DNA of 64,000 nucleotides from Leucobacter muris (GCF_004028235.1 NZ_CP035037.1:558001-622000), one strand, 5' to 3'; positions 1 through 9,932 are shown, counted from the stretch's first letter. Made by a program: numbers and translations. Notes: a model not told the origin generated them from the letters alone.

Positions 1-1304
1 ACGCCGTGAAGTATGCCGCCGAGATCATCCCGCTCGTCGAGGACGTCTCCCTCGACACGGTCTGGCTCGGCCTGCGCGTGCAGGGGAACGGCGCGCAGTA
101 CGGCGCCGATCGCACCTCAGAGGTGATCCTCTCGGCGACCGGTGTGCAGGGCCCCGGCGATCTCGTCGCCTACCTCACCGGCAGCTTCGGCGACATCGAT
201 CGATACTTCGACTCGACCGACGGCTTCGACGCCTCTCAGGGGTACGCGAACGACTCCGTCACCATCCCGCCCGACACCCACACCCACCTCAGCTGGGCCT
301 TCACCGAACCCGGCTACTACACGCTCGACCTGCGGGGAAGCCTGCAGGTGACCCCCGACCAGCAGCCGATCGACATCGCGGCGGGCGAGATCACCTTCGC
401 CGTGGGCGTCGACCCCTACGGTGCCCCGGGCCGCCCCGGCGCGCACGTGCTGAACTCCGGGCACTCCGACCTGGTGCTCGACCTCGACGAACACGAACTC
501 CGCGTGCTCGTCGACCACGAGCACGGCACCTCCGAGGTGCATCAGGAGACGCTCGCCCCCGACGACCTCGTGGTCGAGGTGCCCAACAAGGCCCTGCACG
601 AGATCCCCGGCGATCCGGCCTATCGCTTCCTCGGCCGGCCGGGCGACCAGGTCTACCAGCTCGCCCAGGCGGTGCTGGGCAAGCACGTGCACGGCGAGAT
701 CGATCCGCACCTGTGGCAGAACGTGCGCAACGCGATGTCGTACACCGAGATCATCCGCGACACGCTCATCGAGGTCGATCCGGGGGGCGCCGAGACGTAC
801 ACCGAGAACGCGACCGCCTATCTGCGCGAACTCGAAGAGCTCGACGCCGAGGTGCGCGACACGATCGCCGAGATCCCGCGCGAGGCCCGCACGCTCGTCA
901 CCACCCACGACGCCTACGCCTATCTCGCGCGGGCCTACGACCTCGACATCGTCGGATTCGTGACCCCGAACCCGTCGGTCGAGCCCTCGCTCTCCGAGCG
1001 CAAGAGACTCACGGAGACCATCCGCAACCTGCGGGTGCCGGCCGTGTTCCTCGAACCGAACCTGGCCTCGCGCTCCTCCACCCTCGTCGAAGTCGCGAAA
1101 GAGCAGGGGATCGAGGTCTGCAGCATCTACGGCGACGCCTTCAGCGCCGAGGTGACGAGCTACGTCGAGATGATGCGCTTCAACGCGCACTCCGTGCGGG
1201 ACTGCCTGACCGGTGCGCCGCACGGGGACGAGAAGGCCGCGGGCGCGACCGCGACGCATGAGGACACACCGGGCGCCGACGCCCACGACAAGGAGAATCA
1301 ATGA
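1..1304 (+). CDS. Anchored-repeat ABC transporter substrate-binding protein (5' truncated)
   Basis: The reading frame is open from the window edge, so the N-terminal lobe and signal peptide lie upstream. Counting from the codon at position 6, residues about 1-140 form a surface-repeat (choice-of-anchor M type) domain with GVQGPG and HTHLSW (92-97). Residues about 190-410 are the C-terminal lobe of a cluster A-I (ZnuA/PsaA-like) binding protein. Probable metal ligands are H235 in DPHLW, H301 in THDAY, E350 and D377. A His-rich stretch (EHGTSEVHQ, HVHGEID) is also visible. This fused layout matches the anch_rpt_subst family, whose substrate is predicted to be Zn or Mn but is not proven. The stop overlaps the next ATG by four bases, and the operon continues through the ATPase and permease. 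Confidence 0.85.
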   Translation, partial: AVKYAAEIIPLVEDVSLDTVWLGLRVQGNGAQYGADRTSEVILSATGVQGPGDLVAYLTGSFGDIDRYFDSTDGFDASQGYANDSVTIPPDTHTHLSWAFTEPGYYTLDLRGSLQVTPDQQPIDIAAGEITFAVGVDPYGAPGRPGAHVLNSGHSDLVLDLDEHELRVLVDHEHGTSEVHQETLAPDDLVVEVPNKALHEIPGDPAYRFLGRPGDQVYQLAQAVLGKHVHGEIDPHLWQNVRNAMSYTEIIRDTLIEVDPGGAETYTENATAYLRELEELDAEVRDTIAEIPREARTLVTTHDAYAYLARAYDLDIVGFVTPNPSVEPSLSERKRLTETIRNLRVPAVFLEPNLASRSSTLVEVAKEQGIEVCSIYGDAFSAEVTSYVEMMRFNAHSVRDCLTGAPHGDEKAAGATATHEDTPGADAHDKENQ

Positions 1305-2325
1305 CCCGCTCGCGTACGAGCCGAGCGCTGCTCGGCGGTGCACTGGTGGCAGCCGCCCTCGCGCTGCTGCCGGCCTCGATGGCGCTCGCAGTGGAGGCCC
1401 CCGACGACGGGCTGACGCAGACGCTCGACCCCAATCAGGCTCAGGGCACGGGCCAGGTGGTGCTCGACGACGGGCACATCGACTTCGGCCCGACGCTCAA
1501 CACGGGGGAGTGGATCGTGCAGATCCACGACGACACGGGCGCCCCATCGTACTGGCGCATGCCGTCCGACGTCGTCGCCCACGTGAACGACGCCGCGAAG
1601 CTCACGATCCCCGAGAGCGAGGACTACGCCTTTCTCGGGCTCGAGCCGGGCACCGAGGCCTGGGTGATTCCGCAGGTGCGCAAGCCCGGCGTCATCTGGA
1701 CGGGCTGGAACACGCAGGAGCCCACGGTGCTCGACTCCCTGAGCATGGGCACCACGCTCAGCATCCTCGGGGTGCAGGGGCCGGGCGACGTCTCGGTCTA
1801 CCTGCAGAGCGGCAACTTCGGTCAGCCCGAGCCGCTCTGGTCGACGCACGAGGCGTTCCCGCAGCAGACCTGGATCGAATCGAACACCCACACGCACGCG
1901 AACTGGGTGTTCGACGAACCCGGCGTGTACCTGGTCGAGGTGCAGTTCTCGGGCGAGCTGATCGACGGCGAGCCGGTATCGGCGCACGACACGCTGCGGT
2001 TCGCGGTCGGCGACGGAACCGATTCCGCGCAGGCGTTCACGGCCCGGTTCGACGAGTCGGCGCTCCCCGATGACACCGGCGGAGCCGACGGCGCGACGGG
2101 CCGGGCGAACCCGCGAGCGCCGGGCCCGATCAGGCGGGCGACCCGGCCGACGCGACGGGGCTCGTGATCGGGATCGTCGCCGGTGTGCTGGGCGCGGCGC
2201 TGATCGTCGCGGTCGTGGTGGTGCTGATCGCCCGGTTGGGCGCGAAGAGGCGCGCTCGGGAGCTGGCGTGGCAGCGGGCCCAGGGCCGCGGCGCCGAGCC
2301 GAACGCGAAGGAGGGAACCCGGTGA
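1301..2325 (+). pseudogene. Exported choice-of-anchor M surface protein, frameshifted
   Basis: ATG at 1301 overlaps the upstream stop. Residues 1-30 are a signal peptide ending ALA. One surface-repeat domain follows, with IWTGWNTQEP, GVQGPGDV and HTHANW (197-202), then a Gly/Asp/Pro linker. The open frame runs off at 2167 into an Arg-rich tail. Another frame, from about 2100, encodes the expected linker (PGEPASAGPDQAG), a transmembrane helix (LVIGIVAGVLGAALIVAVVV) and a basic tail ending at TGA 2323-2325. That stop overlaps the ATPase GTG, so the intended gene is 1301-2325 with one base missing near 2090-2105. It was probably a membrane-anchored partner of the transporter. Either a sequence error or a true mutation is possible. 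Confidence 0.8.
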
Positions 2326-3068
2326 GCGTGCTCGAGGTGCAGGGCCTTTCCGTGCGGCTGGGAGGCCGGCGGGTGCTGCGGGACATCGATCTCTCGATCG
2401 GGGACGGCGAGTTCGTCGGTCTGATCGGGCCGAACGGTGCGGGGAAGACGACGCTGCTGCGCTCGGTGCTCGGCGTCGTGCGGCCCGAGAGCGGCCGGGT
2501 GCGGGTGGGTGGCGCTCCGCCGCGCCAGGCGCGCGCCGGCATCGGCTACGTGCCGCAGCGCCACGAGTTCGCGTGGGACTTCCCGATCTCCGTCGAGGAG
2601 ACGGTCATGACGGGCCTCGTGCGCGACGTCGGCTGGTTTCGGCGCCCCCGGCAAGAGCACTACGACGCCGTGGCCGACGCGATCGTGCGCGTCGAGATGG
2701 GCGCACTCGCCCGTCGACCGGTCGGGGAGCTCTCGGGCGGGCAGCGGCAGCGCGTGCTCGTCGCGCGGGCGCTGGCGCTGCGGCCCCGGTTGCTGCTGCT
2801 CGACGAACCGTTCACCGGACTCGACATGCCCACACAGGAGCTGCTGCTCGATCTCTTCCGCGGGCTCGCGGCCGAGGGGCGCGCGGTGGTGATGAGCACC
2901 CACGATCTCGCGGGGGCGATGCACCAGTGCTCGCGCCTCTGCCTCGTGAATCGCACGGTGATCGCCGATGCCAGGCCGGGGGAGCTGCGCGATCCCGCGA
3001 TCTGGATGCGCGCGTTCGACGTGCAGGCGACGAACCCGATCCTGTCGGTGCTGGGGGTGGCCGCCTGA
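2322..3068 (+). CDS. Anchored-repeat metal ABC transporter, ATP-binding protein
   Basis: This 248-residue ATPase starts at GTG 2322 in a GTGA overlap with the upstream surface-protein gene; earlier in-frame ATGs lie inside that gene. Walker A is GPNGAGKTT, the Q-loop is YVPQRHEF, the signature is LSGGQRQRVLVARAL, Walker B is LLLLDEPFTGLD and the switch His is in STHDLA. The Q-loop and the EFAWDFPISVEETV region resemble Mn/Zn (ZnuC/MntB-type) importers, matching the binding protein. It should energise uptake through the permease encoded immediately downstream. Confidence 0.9.
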   Translation: MSVLEVQGLSVRLGGRRVLRDIDLSIGDGEFVGLIGPNGAGKTTLLRSVLGVVRPESGRVRVGGAPPRQARAGIGYVPQRHEFAWDFPISVEETVMTGLVRDVGWFRRPRQEHYDAVADAIVRVEMGALARRPVGELSGGQRQRVLVARALALRPRLLLLDEPFTGLDMPTQELLLDLFRGLAAEGRAVVMSTHDLAGAMHQCSRLCLVNRTVIADARPGELRDPAIWMRAFDVQATNPILSVLGVAA

Positions 3069-4000
3069 TGCTCTCACCGGTCGATTTCATTCAGGATCTG
3101 CTCAATCCCGACCTGCGGTTCCTGCCGAAGGCGCTGCTGGTCGCGGTGATGTCGAGCGTCGTCTGCGGCGTGATCGGCACCTACGTGGTGCTGCGGGGCA
3201 TGGCCTTCATCGGCGACGCGGTGGCGCACGCGGTGTTTCCTGGCCTAGCCGTCGCCTTCGTGATCCAGGGCAACCTGGTGCTCGGAGGCGCTGTCGCAGG
3301 GGTGCTCACCGCGATCATCGTGGCGGTGTTCTCCCAGAACCGCCGCATCAAGGAGGACAGTGTGATCGGGGTGTTCTTCGTGGCGGCGTTCGCGCTCGGC
3401 ATCGTGATCATCTCGCTGTCGCCCGGCTACTCGGGATCCCTGCAGCAGTTCCTCTTCGGCTCGATCACGGGCATCCCCGATGAGGACGTGCTCACGGTCG
3501 CGATCACGGGGGCGGTGCTGCTGCTCGTCGTGTTCCTGCTGCATCGCGAGTTCGTTGCGGTCACGCTCGACCGCGAGATGGCCCGCTCGGCGGGCCTGCC
3601 GGTCTTCGCGCTCGATCTCGGGCTGTACGTGATGGTGGCGATCGCGATCGTCATCTCGATCCAGACGATCGGCAACATCCTGGTGCTCGCGCTGCTCATC
3701 ACCCCCGCCGCCGCGGCCCGGCTGCTCACGGACCGACTGGCCGCGATGATGCTGCTCGCGCCCGTGATCGGCGGCGGCTCCGCTCTCGTGGGACTCTACG
3801 TCTCCTGGAGCTTCGACCTGCCCGCGGGCGGCACGATCGTGCTGGTGGCGACCGCCGTGTTCCTGCTCGCGTGGGTCTTCGCGCCGAGGCACGGCCTGCT
3901 GATGCGCCGGCTGCGGAGGGCGGTGCCGATCGAGGGCGAGGAAGACGAGGACGAGGCGCCCCGGCCCCCGCGGGCTCGGCGTCTGGAGGGAGTGTCATGA
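3068..4000 (+). CDS. Anchored-repeat metal ABC transporter, permease
   Basis: This is a 310-residue membrane protein of the ABC-3 (ZnuB/MntC) family. ATG 3068 overlaps the ATPase stop by one base. Eight or nine hydrophobic helices are visible. The family-typical early motif YVVLRGMAFIGDAVAHAVFPG and the coupling region TLDREMARSAGLPV are present. After the last helix (about residue 275) a 35-residue acidic and basic cytoplasmic tail follows. It should form the membrane channel with the ATPase at 2322 and the binding protein at the window start. The stop overlaps the next start (ATGA), so translation is coupled along the operon. Confidence 0.9.
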   Translation: MLSPVDFIQDLLNPDLRFLPKALLVAVMSSVVCGVIGTYVVLRGMAFIGDAVAHAVFPGLAVAFVIQGNLVLGGAVAGVLTAIIVAVFSQNRRIKEDSVIGVFFVAAFALGIVIISLSPGYSGSLQQFLFGSITGIPDEDVLTVAITGAVLLLVVFLLHREFVAVTLDREMARSAGLPVFALDLGLYVMVAIAIVISIQTIGNILVLALLITPAAAARLLTDRLAAMMLLAPVIGGGSALVGLYVSWSFDLPAGGTIVLVATAVFLLAWVFAPRHGLLMRRLRRAVPIEGEEDEDEAPRPPRARRLEGVS

Positions 4001-6734
4001 ACCGGCGGATCAGAGGCGGCGTGCGCGGGATCGGGATCGCGGCGCTCGTCGTGGCGCTCGCGGCGGGCTCGCTCGGCGCATCGGCGCCGGCCTTCGCGCA
4101 GGATGCGGCGGGGGGCTCGGAAGCGCAGCCGGCGCAGGGGCCCAGCCCGGATCCGAGCCCGGAGACGAGTGCCGAGCAGCCCCTCGGCGACGGCGAGCGC
4201 GCCGATCCTCAGCGAGACGGGGAGACCGGCGCCGGAGCCGAGGTCGAGGCGGCCGATTCCGGCGGGGCCGCCGCCGACACGGCGGAACCCCCGGCCGCGC
4301 CGGGGGTGCGGGCCCCGGTCGGCGCCACCGCGCCTGCCACGGCTGCGGCCCCGACGCTCGCCGAGGCGACGCCGTTCGCCGACCAGTCGGATCAGCCCGC
4401 ACCCGCGAGCCGGGCCAAGCAGGTCATCGGCAACGTGCACACCGACACCGTGTCCGGTTACCTCGACGACGGACGCCTCGTGCTGGAGGCGAAGTACGAC
4501 AGCCCGGGGGGCAGAAAGCCATCCGGATCGACCCGCAGGCGACCGTCTTCCACCTCGTCGACACGACGAGCAGCAGGATGCAGGTGCCGAGCGGCGGTCG
4601 GTACGGATTCATCGGCGAGGCGGGCGACACCTTCTGGTTGGCGCCGCAGACGCAGAACGCCGCCCTCATCTGGCCCGGGTTCAGCACCGAGGACGAGCGG
4701 CTGGTCGGGCAGCTGAGGGGCGGGTCGGTCGCGGTGCGCCTGCTGGGCGTCGACGGGCCGGGGAAAGCCGAGGTGTACCTGCAGGAGACCTTCGGCCCGA
4801 AGCGGGTGTTCAGCTCGAGCGAGCGACTGGCCGACTGGAGCATGGGCGTGCCGCAGCACACCCACATGAACTGGGCGTTCATCGAGACGGGCACGTACAC
4901 CTTCACCTTCGAGATGGAGGCCGTGATCGGCGGCTCGGTGCAGCGGGCGCAGAACGACTACACCTTCGTGGTCGGCGACCTCGACGATCACACGGCCGCG
5001 ACGGCCACCTCGTTCTCGGCCGAGTACAGCGAGGACGCCGAGGGGAACGCGGTGCTCGGCGAGCCTGTTACGTTCACCGCGACCGTCGACTCCGCCGGGG
5101 CGCGCAGCCCGGCGGGAGCCGTGCAGTTCCGCGACGACGAGAGCGGCACCGTGCTGGGCCACGCCCCGGTGGGGGCCGACGGCACCGCGTCATTCCGCAC
5201 CTCCGCCCTGGCTTCGGGCCCGCACCGCATCGTGGCGGAGTTCGTGCCGACCTGGAGCACCGACTTCACCGCCTCGGAGTCCGAGCAGATGACGCTCACC
5301 GTCAGCGGCGAGGCGCAGCCGAGGCCGGAGCATGACGACGTCGACGCGGTGCCCGCCGCCGAGGTGCGCGCCGTTGCGGCCGGCGCGCACGTGCAGGTGC
5401 GGAACCCCGAGAAGACGGTGCGGGCCGGCGAGGTGGTGGCCGGCGCAGTCTCGGCGGAAGCGCTGCGGGGCGGCGACTGGGTCTCGGTCTGGCTGCACAC
5501 CCCCGATCCCGTCTGGCTGGGATGGGTGCGCACGGGTACCGACGGCGGTTTCACCGAGCAGGTTCCGGCCCGCACCGCCGCCGGTACGCACGCGCTGGTG
5601 CTGAAGGACGCGGCGGGCGCCTTCCTCGGCTGGGACGAGGTGCGGGTGACCGGGCAGGCAGGGGGCCCGGAACCGGGCGGTGGAGACCCCGGAGGCGACC
5701 CGGGCGGCGGCAACCCCGGTGGGGGAGGCGGTCCCGGCGGCGGCAGCACTCCGGGCGGCGGCAGCCCCGGTGGCGGCGGTCTGCCCGTGCCGGTGCCGGC
5801 GGCCCCGACGCAGGAGTGCGTACCCAAGGTCGTGCTCGAGACCGGCCACATCGACGCTTTCAACGTCGCCGCGGCCGACGGCCAGGCCGTGCTGCAGCTC
5901 AAGGAGGACGTGACCGGCCTCAACGTGATCCGCGAGGCGGAGAGCGTGCTGCTGCGGGTCAAGGAATCGGCTTACGGCGCCGTGCCGCCGGGCATCGCGG
6001 GCGCTCCGGCGCAGGGCTACGTGCTGCCGCTGAGCCAGGACCCCGATCTGATCTGGCCCGGCTGGAACACGCTGGGGTTCACCGAGGCGAGCGGCTACAC
6101 GAACGTGTCGATCAACGTCGTGGGCGTCGACGGCCCGGGGCGGATCTTCCTCGCCACGCAGGATCCGCTCGGCGCGTGGTCGCCCATCATGGACGGCTTC
6201 GCCATGCCGGGAACGATTCGTGTGCCCCACCCGGCGCACACGCACGCGGCCTGGGTCTTCTCGGCGAAGGGCAATTACAAGCTGACGGTCAACGCGACGG
6301 CGACCAGCCCGGCGACGGGACGGACGCTGACCACGGCGACGCACACCTACATGTTCCAGGTGGGCGACGTCGAGCTGGGCGATGCGTTCTGCGGGGTGGC
6401 CGTCGATCCGAACGCGGCCGCCGCGGGTCTCGCCGTCGGCAGCGCGGTCAAGCAGGCCGGGAGCAAGGCCGTCGCCGCTTCCAAGGCGAAGAACGCCGAT
6501 GCCGCGGCGAAGAAGAGCGGCAGGTCGAGGTCGGCCGCGGCTGCGGGCGCGGACGGCTCGGGCAGCGGCGGGCCGGGAGCGCTGCTGGGGGCGGGAATGC
6601 ACCCGGCGGCCGTCGCGGGTGTGGTCGGGGGCGGCCTGCTGATGCTCAGCGGCATCATCGGCGGCACGGTCTGGTACGTGCGCCGGCTCGGCTCGGCGTC
6701 GGCGGCGACCGCCTCGGCGGCGGTACCGGCGTGA
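3997..6734 (+). pseudogene. Large wall-associated anchored-repeat surface protein, frameshifted
   Basis: ATG 3997 overlaps the permease stop. A signal peptide ending AFAQ is followed by a Pro/Ala/Glu-rich linker. A first surface-repeat domain follows (IWPGFSTED, GVDGPGKAEV, HTHMNW near 4857), then an Ig-like domain (about 4990-5310), a second beta module, a Gly/Pro-rich linker (about 5670-5790), a second surface-repeat domain (IWPGWNTLGF, GVDGPGRI, HTHAAW near 6237) and a C-terminal membrane helix (about 6600-6690). The first 170 codons and the remainder are in different frames. The G6 run at 4506-4511 would read correctly as G7. The layout fits the anch_rpt_wall family, probably bridging wall and membrane to feed the transporter. 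Confidence 0.82.
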
Positions 6735-7536
6735 GCGCGGCCGGCGGAGAGGGCCGGCGCCGAGCCGTGCCCGAGGCGGGCCCGCCGAGACGCTTGATCG
6801 TGGGTTCTCTGCTCGCCGGCCTCGTCGGAGCGGGCTGCGTGTCGGCGGCGCTGCTGCTCGGCGCCCCGGCCCCCGGTGCGGACGTCGCGCCCGCCGTCGC
6901 GCCCGTCGCGCTCGCCGAACCGGTGGCCGCCGAGGCCGGGCCGAGCACGGCCGCCGCCGAGCCCGCGGGGCGCCCGGCTCTCGACCCCGGGTGGCTCGCC
7001 GAGACGGCCGCCCGCACCGGCATCGCTCCGCGGGCGCTCGAGGCGTACGCCTCGGCCGCGCACCGCATCGCGCGCGAGCAGCCCGCGTGCGGGCTGGGCT
7101 GGAACACGCTCGCGGGGATCGGGTTCGTCGAGTCCGAGCACGGCACCATCTTCGGGGGCGCACTGGAGGGCAGCGGGGCGGCGTCGCCTCAGATCATCGG
7201 CATTCCGCTCGACGGCGTCTCGACGAAGGCCGTGCCCGATACCGACGACGGGCGGCTCGACCGCGACCCGGTGTGGGATCGGGCGGTGGGGCCGATGCAG
7301 TTCATCCCCTCGACCTGGGCCGAGTGGGGCGGCGACGGCAACGGCGACGGCATCGCGGATCCGCAGAACATCGACGACGCGGCCTACTCGGCGGCCCGCT
7401 ATCTCTGCGCGGCGGGGGCGATCTCACCGACCCCGACCGCTGGATCGCCGCGGTCGCCGCCTACAACGACACGATCGAGTACAACCACCGAGTGGCCGAG
7501 GCCGCCGAGCACTACGCGTCTTCCTCGGCGGGCTGA
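6731..7536 (+). pseudogene. Lytic transglycosylase (lysozyme-like fold), frameshifted near its end
   Basis: GTG 6731 overlaps the surface-protein stop (GTGA). An N-terminal membrane anchor or signal segment (LIVGSLLAGLVGAGCVSAALL) precedes a transglycosylase domain. It has the catalytic Glu in GIGFVESEHG and the motifs AVGPMQFIPSTWAEWG and DGNGDGIADPQNIDDAAYSAARYLC, typical of MltB/SLT-like enzymes. In the G5 run at 7414-7418 one G is missing; the other frame supplies the expected end (GDLTDPDRWIAAVAAYND) and stops at 7536. It cleaves peptidoglycan glycan strands outside the membrane. Its place in the operon suggests it opens the wall to seat the surface proteins (inference). Confidence 0.82.
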
Positions 7537-7584
7537 GGCCGGCTCCCCGGGCGCAGGGCGCACCGCGCCCCCGCCCGTCAGTGC

Positions 7585-8124
7585 CTATCGGTTCTCGCGT
7601 GCGAGCGGCTCGCCCTCCCGCAGCGTCACCTCGCGCGGTTCGTTCATCGCGAGCAGCACTGCGAAGCCGGCCCACAGTGTGACGATGCCCATCGCGGTGT
7701 CCTTGCCGTTCCACGTGTCCGACTGCCACATCGCGAACCACTCGGAGCCGATCACGATGAAGCCGATGAACCAGATCGCGAAGCCGAGCGCGTAGGCCGC
7801 GTAGCCCCACTTGCGCGCGGCGTCGTACTCGGCGACCCCGGCCGCGCGCCGCAGGAACAGTTTCACCGCGCCCACGATCGCGAGCACCGCGAAGACGCCC
7901 TCGGCCACGATGATGCCGATGTAGCCGACGGTCCACACCCAGGGCGCCGTGATCGCGCGCCACATGAGCGCGTTGCCCTCGAAGGTGGTGTCCATCGAGA
8001 GCACGTGCTTCACGAACTGGTAGTTCGAGTCGTAGTCCATGAGATTGCCGGCGAAGACGAACAGGGCGAACAGGCCTGCCGAGAACAGTGTGAACGCCTG
8101 CAGCAGGCGCAGCGGGTGCTTCAT
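7585..8124 (-). CDS. DUF2165 family small membrane protein
   Basis: The gene encodes 179 residues with four hydrophobic helices (about 10-28, 62-85, 110-130 and 145-165) and short polar loops, including FAGNLMDYDSNYQFVKHV, characteristic of DUF2165. No catalytic residues are evident and the role is unknown. The start ATG 8124 overlaps the stop of the small upstream gene (ATGA), so the two are translationally coupled. It converges on the transglycosylase gene; the 48-base gap holds only a weak GC hairpin (7549-7570). Confidence 0.8.
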   Translation of the reverse strand: MKHPLRLLQAFTLFSAGLFALFVFAGNLMDYDSNYQFVKHVLSMDTTFEGNALMWRAITAPWVWTVGYIGIIVAEGVFAVLAIVGAVKLFLRRAAGVAEYDAARKWGYAAYALGFAIWFIGFIVIGSEWFAMWQSDTWNGKDTAMGIVTLWAGFAVLLAMNEPREVTLREGEPLARENR

Positions 8125-8309
8125 TGCTTCCCCTTCCGTGCGAACACGAGGTCGAGGCGCGGATCGGCGTGGGTGTCGAGGGGGATCGCCTGGATGAACT
8201 CCCAGCCGTGCTCGGCCCGCTCGCGGATCACGTCGCGGTAGTCGATCTCGAGCGCTGCGCCCTCGCGGCGGCGGCGGATCGGAATGCTGACGAACGAGTA
8301 CTCGCGCAT
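8121..8309 (-). CDS. Small DUF4177-like protein
   Basis: This 62-residue protein starts MREYSFVSIPIRRR. The chosen ATG (8309) has a good GGAGGT 6-7 bases upstream; a longer frame to 8336 has none. The pattern 'EYSFVSIPI...YRDVIRERAEHGWEFIQAIP' is the DUF4177 fold, in which a short beta strand is followed by a helix and the 'GWE' signature. Function is unknown. It is the first gene of a two-gene unit with the DUF2165 membrane protein. Confidence 0.7.
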   Translation of the reverse strand: MREYSFVSIPIRRRREGAALEIDYRDVIRERAEHGWEFIQAIPLDTHADPRLDLVFARKGKQ

Positions 8310-8407
8310 GGCGCACCTCCGTCTCCACCATGGCACCGCGGCGGGGACGAGTCAACGCCCCCGAACAGATTCCCCGAGCTTCCATGTCGGCTCCGTACAA
8401 TCGCGGC

Positions 8408-9400
8408 GTGGACGAAACGCAGACCGGCACCGTGATCATGGCGCCCGAACACCTCGAGCACCGACCGGCGTTCGCCCGGGCGCTCGACCGAGCGCTCGCG
8501 GTGCAGCGCCCCGTGGTGCTCGCGCACATCCGCAGCGTGCGGCTGCGCCATCCCGGGGCGACGCCGGATCAGGTGATCCGCATGCTCGAACGCCGCTACC
8601 TGCTCGCGATCACGGGCGGCGGCGCCGCGGTGGGGGCGACCGCGGTCATCCCGGTGATCAGCACGCCGGCGACACTCGCCCTCTCGGGGGTCGAGACGGT
8701 GGGGTTCCTCGAGAGCACCGCGCTGTTCGCGCAGTCGGTCGCCGAGGTGCACGGCATCCCCGTCGAGAACCCGGATCGCGCCCGCGTGCTCGTGATGACG
8801 CTCATGCTGGGGCAGGAGGCGGGCGAGTTGCTCGGCCAGTTCACGAAGCAGGTCGTGGGCAAGGGCGTGGGGCGATCCGCGTTCTGGGGCGAGATGGTGA
8901 CGAAGTCGCTGCCGCGCGGTGCGGTGCGGCCGGTGCTCGACAAGCTGCAGCGCTCGTTCGTGCGCCACTTCGCGAAGATCGGGGGCGGTTCGCTCGTGGG
9001 CAAGGCGCTGCCGTTCGGGATCGGGGCCGCCGTGGGCGGTGCGGGCAACCACATCCTGGGGCGCCGCGTCGTCGCGGCCTCGCGTCGCGCCTTCGGCCCG
9101 GCTCCCGCGGGCTTCGCTCCCGAGCTCGCCCCCCGCGAGGGCGCGGAGCGGCTCGAGCGCCGCATCCTGCGAGGCGCGCGCACCGCGGGCGGTTCGATCG
9201 CGGCGGGCGCCGGCGCGGTGGGGCGCACGGCGAAGCGCGCGGCGGGCTCGGTGAGGCGGGGCTCGCGGCGGGCGTCCGAGACGACCGACGCGGGATCGCC
9301 GGCCGAATTCGCGGCGACGGCAGCCGGAGCGCCCGAGGAGCTCGAGGCTCCGCACTCCGGCGCCGGAGACGACGGGGCCCAGCCGGCTCGGCCCGAGTGA
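8408..9400 (+). CDS. Conserved actinobacterial protein with Gly/Ala-rich hydrophobic segments, EcsC-like
   Basis: This 330-residue product has no firmly recognised family. Residues about 55-100 contain two hydrophobic Gly/Ala/Val stretches (ITGGGAAVGATAVIPVIST, LALSGVETVGFLESTALF). They are followed by helices and another Gly-rich segment near residue 200, a pattern reminiscent of EcsC-type proteins (tentative). The last 90 residues are low-complexity and basic, then acidic. GTG 8408 is preferred because a -10-like TACAAT lies six bases upstream, implying a leaderless mRNA; in-frame ATGs at 8330 and 8384 lack a ribosome site. Confidence 0.6.
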   Translation: MDETQTGTVIMAPEHLEHRPAFARALDRALAVQRPVVLAHIRSVRLRHPGATPDQVIRMLERRYLLAITGGGAAVGATAVIPVISTPATLALSGVETVGFLESTALFAQSVAEVHGIPVENPDRARVLVMTLMLGQEAGELLGQFTKQVVGKGVGRSAFWGEMVTKSLPRGAVRPVLDKLQRSFVRHFAKIGGGSLVGKALPFGIGAAVGGAGNHILGRRVVAASRRAFGPAPAGFAPELAPREGAERLERRILRGARTAGGSIAAGAGAVGRTAKRAAGSVRRGSRRASETTDAGSPAEFAATAAGAPEELEAPHSGAGDDGAQPARPE

Positions 9401-9464
9401 TCGCGCAGCGGTCGGGCGGGGAGCTGCCGCGCGGCCCTGCGCGGCCAGACCCTGCGCGCCCCGC

Positions 9465-9932
9465 TCAGGCGTCGGAGACGGCGGCGGCGAGCAGGTTCAG
9501 CGACTCTTCGAGCTGCTCCTCCGAGACGGCCGGGAAGATCGGCACGAGCTGCGGATCGGTCACCCTCGACCAGTCGTAGGTGAGCGTGACCCGCGTGGAT
9601 CCCGAGTCGATCGCCTCGAGCTCGTAGAGCCACTCCCACCCGTCGGGCTCGTCGGGGTTGCGGGCCTGGGCGGGCTGCCAGCCCACCATCTTGTTCTCGT
9701 CGTAGGCGGTGACGTGGTTGTGCATCTGGTAGTCGCCCATCGCGTCACGGTGCATGTTCATGACGAAGACGTCGCCCACGCCCTGGATGCGCTGCGACTT
9801 CTCGTCGGAGCGCACCATGCCCGAGCCGTCGAACTCGGGGTGCCTGGCGGGCAGCGTCAGCAGGTTGAAGATGGCCTTCGTGGGCGCGTCGATGGTGCGG
9901 GTGACGGCGGTGCGGGTCTCGGTGGTAGTCAT
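9465..9932 (-). CDS. SRPBCC (START-like) family protein, polyketide-cyclase type
   Basis: This 155-residue protein of the Bet v 1/START fold begins 'TRTIDAPTKAIFNLLTLPARHPEFDGSG', the usual helix-grip opening. The C-terminal helix is EEQLEESLNLLAAAVS. Members bind hydrophobic small molecules or aid cyclisation; the ligand here cannot be told. It is a single gene transcribed towards 8408-9400, separated by 64 bases rich in GC inverted repeats that could end both transcripts. Confidence 0.8.
   Translation of the reverse strand: MTTTETRTAVTRTIDAPTKAIFNLLTLPARHPEFDGSGMVRSDEKSQRIQGVGDVFVMNMHRDAMGDYQMHNHVTAYDENKMVGWQPAQARNPDEPDGWEWLYELEAIDSGSTRVTLTYDWSRVTDPQLVPIFPAVSEEQLEESLNLLAAAVSDA

Noticed and set aside
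4578..6734. Separate gene starting at ATG 4578
   Set aside because: The ATG is inside a domain continuous with the upstream frame; one missing G at 4506-4511 explains the break, so it is one gene.
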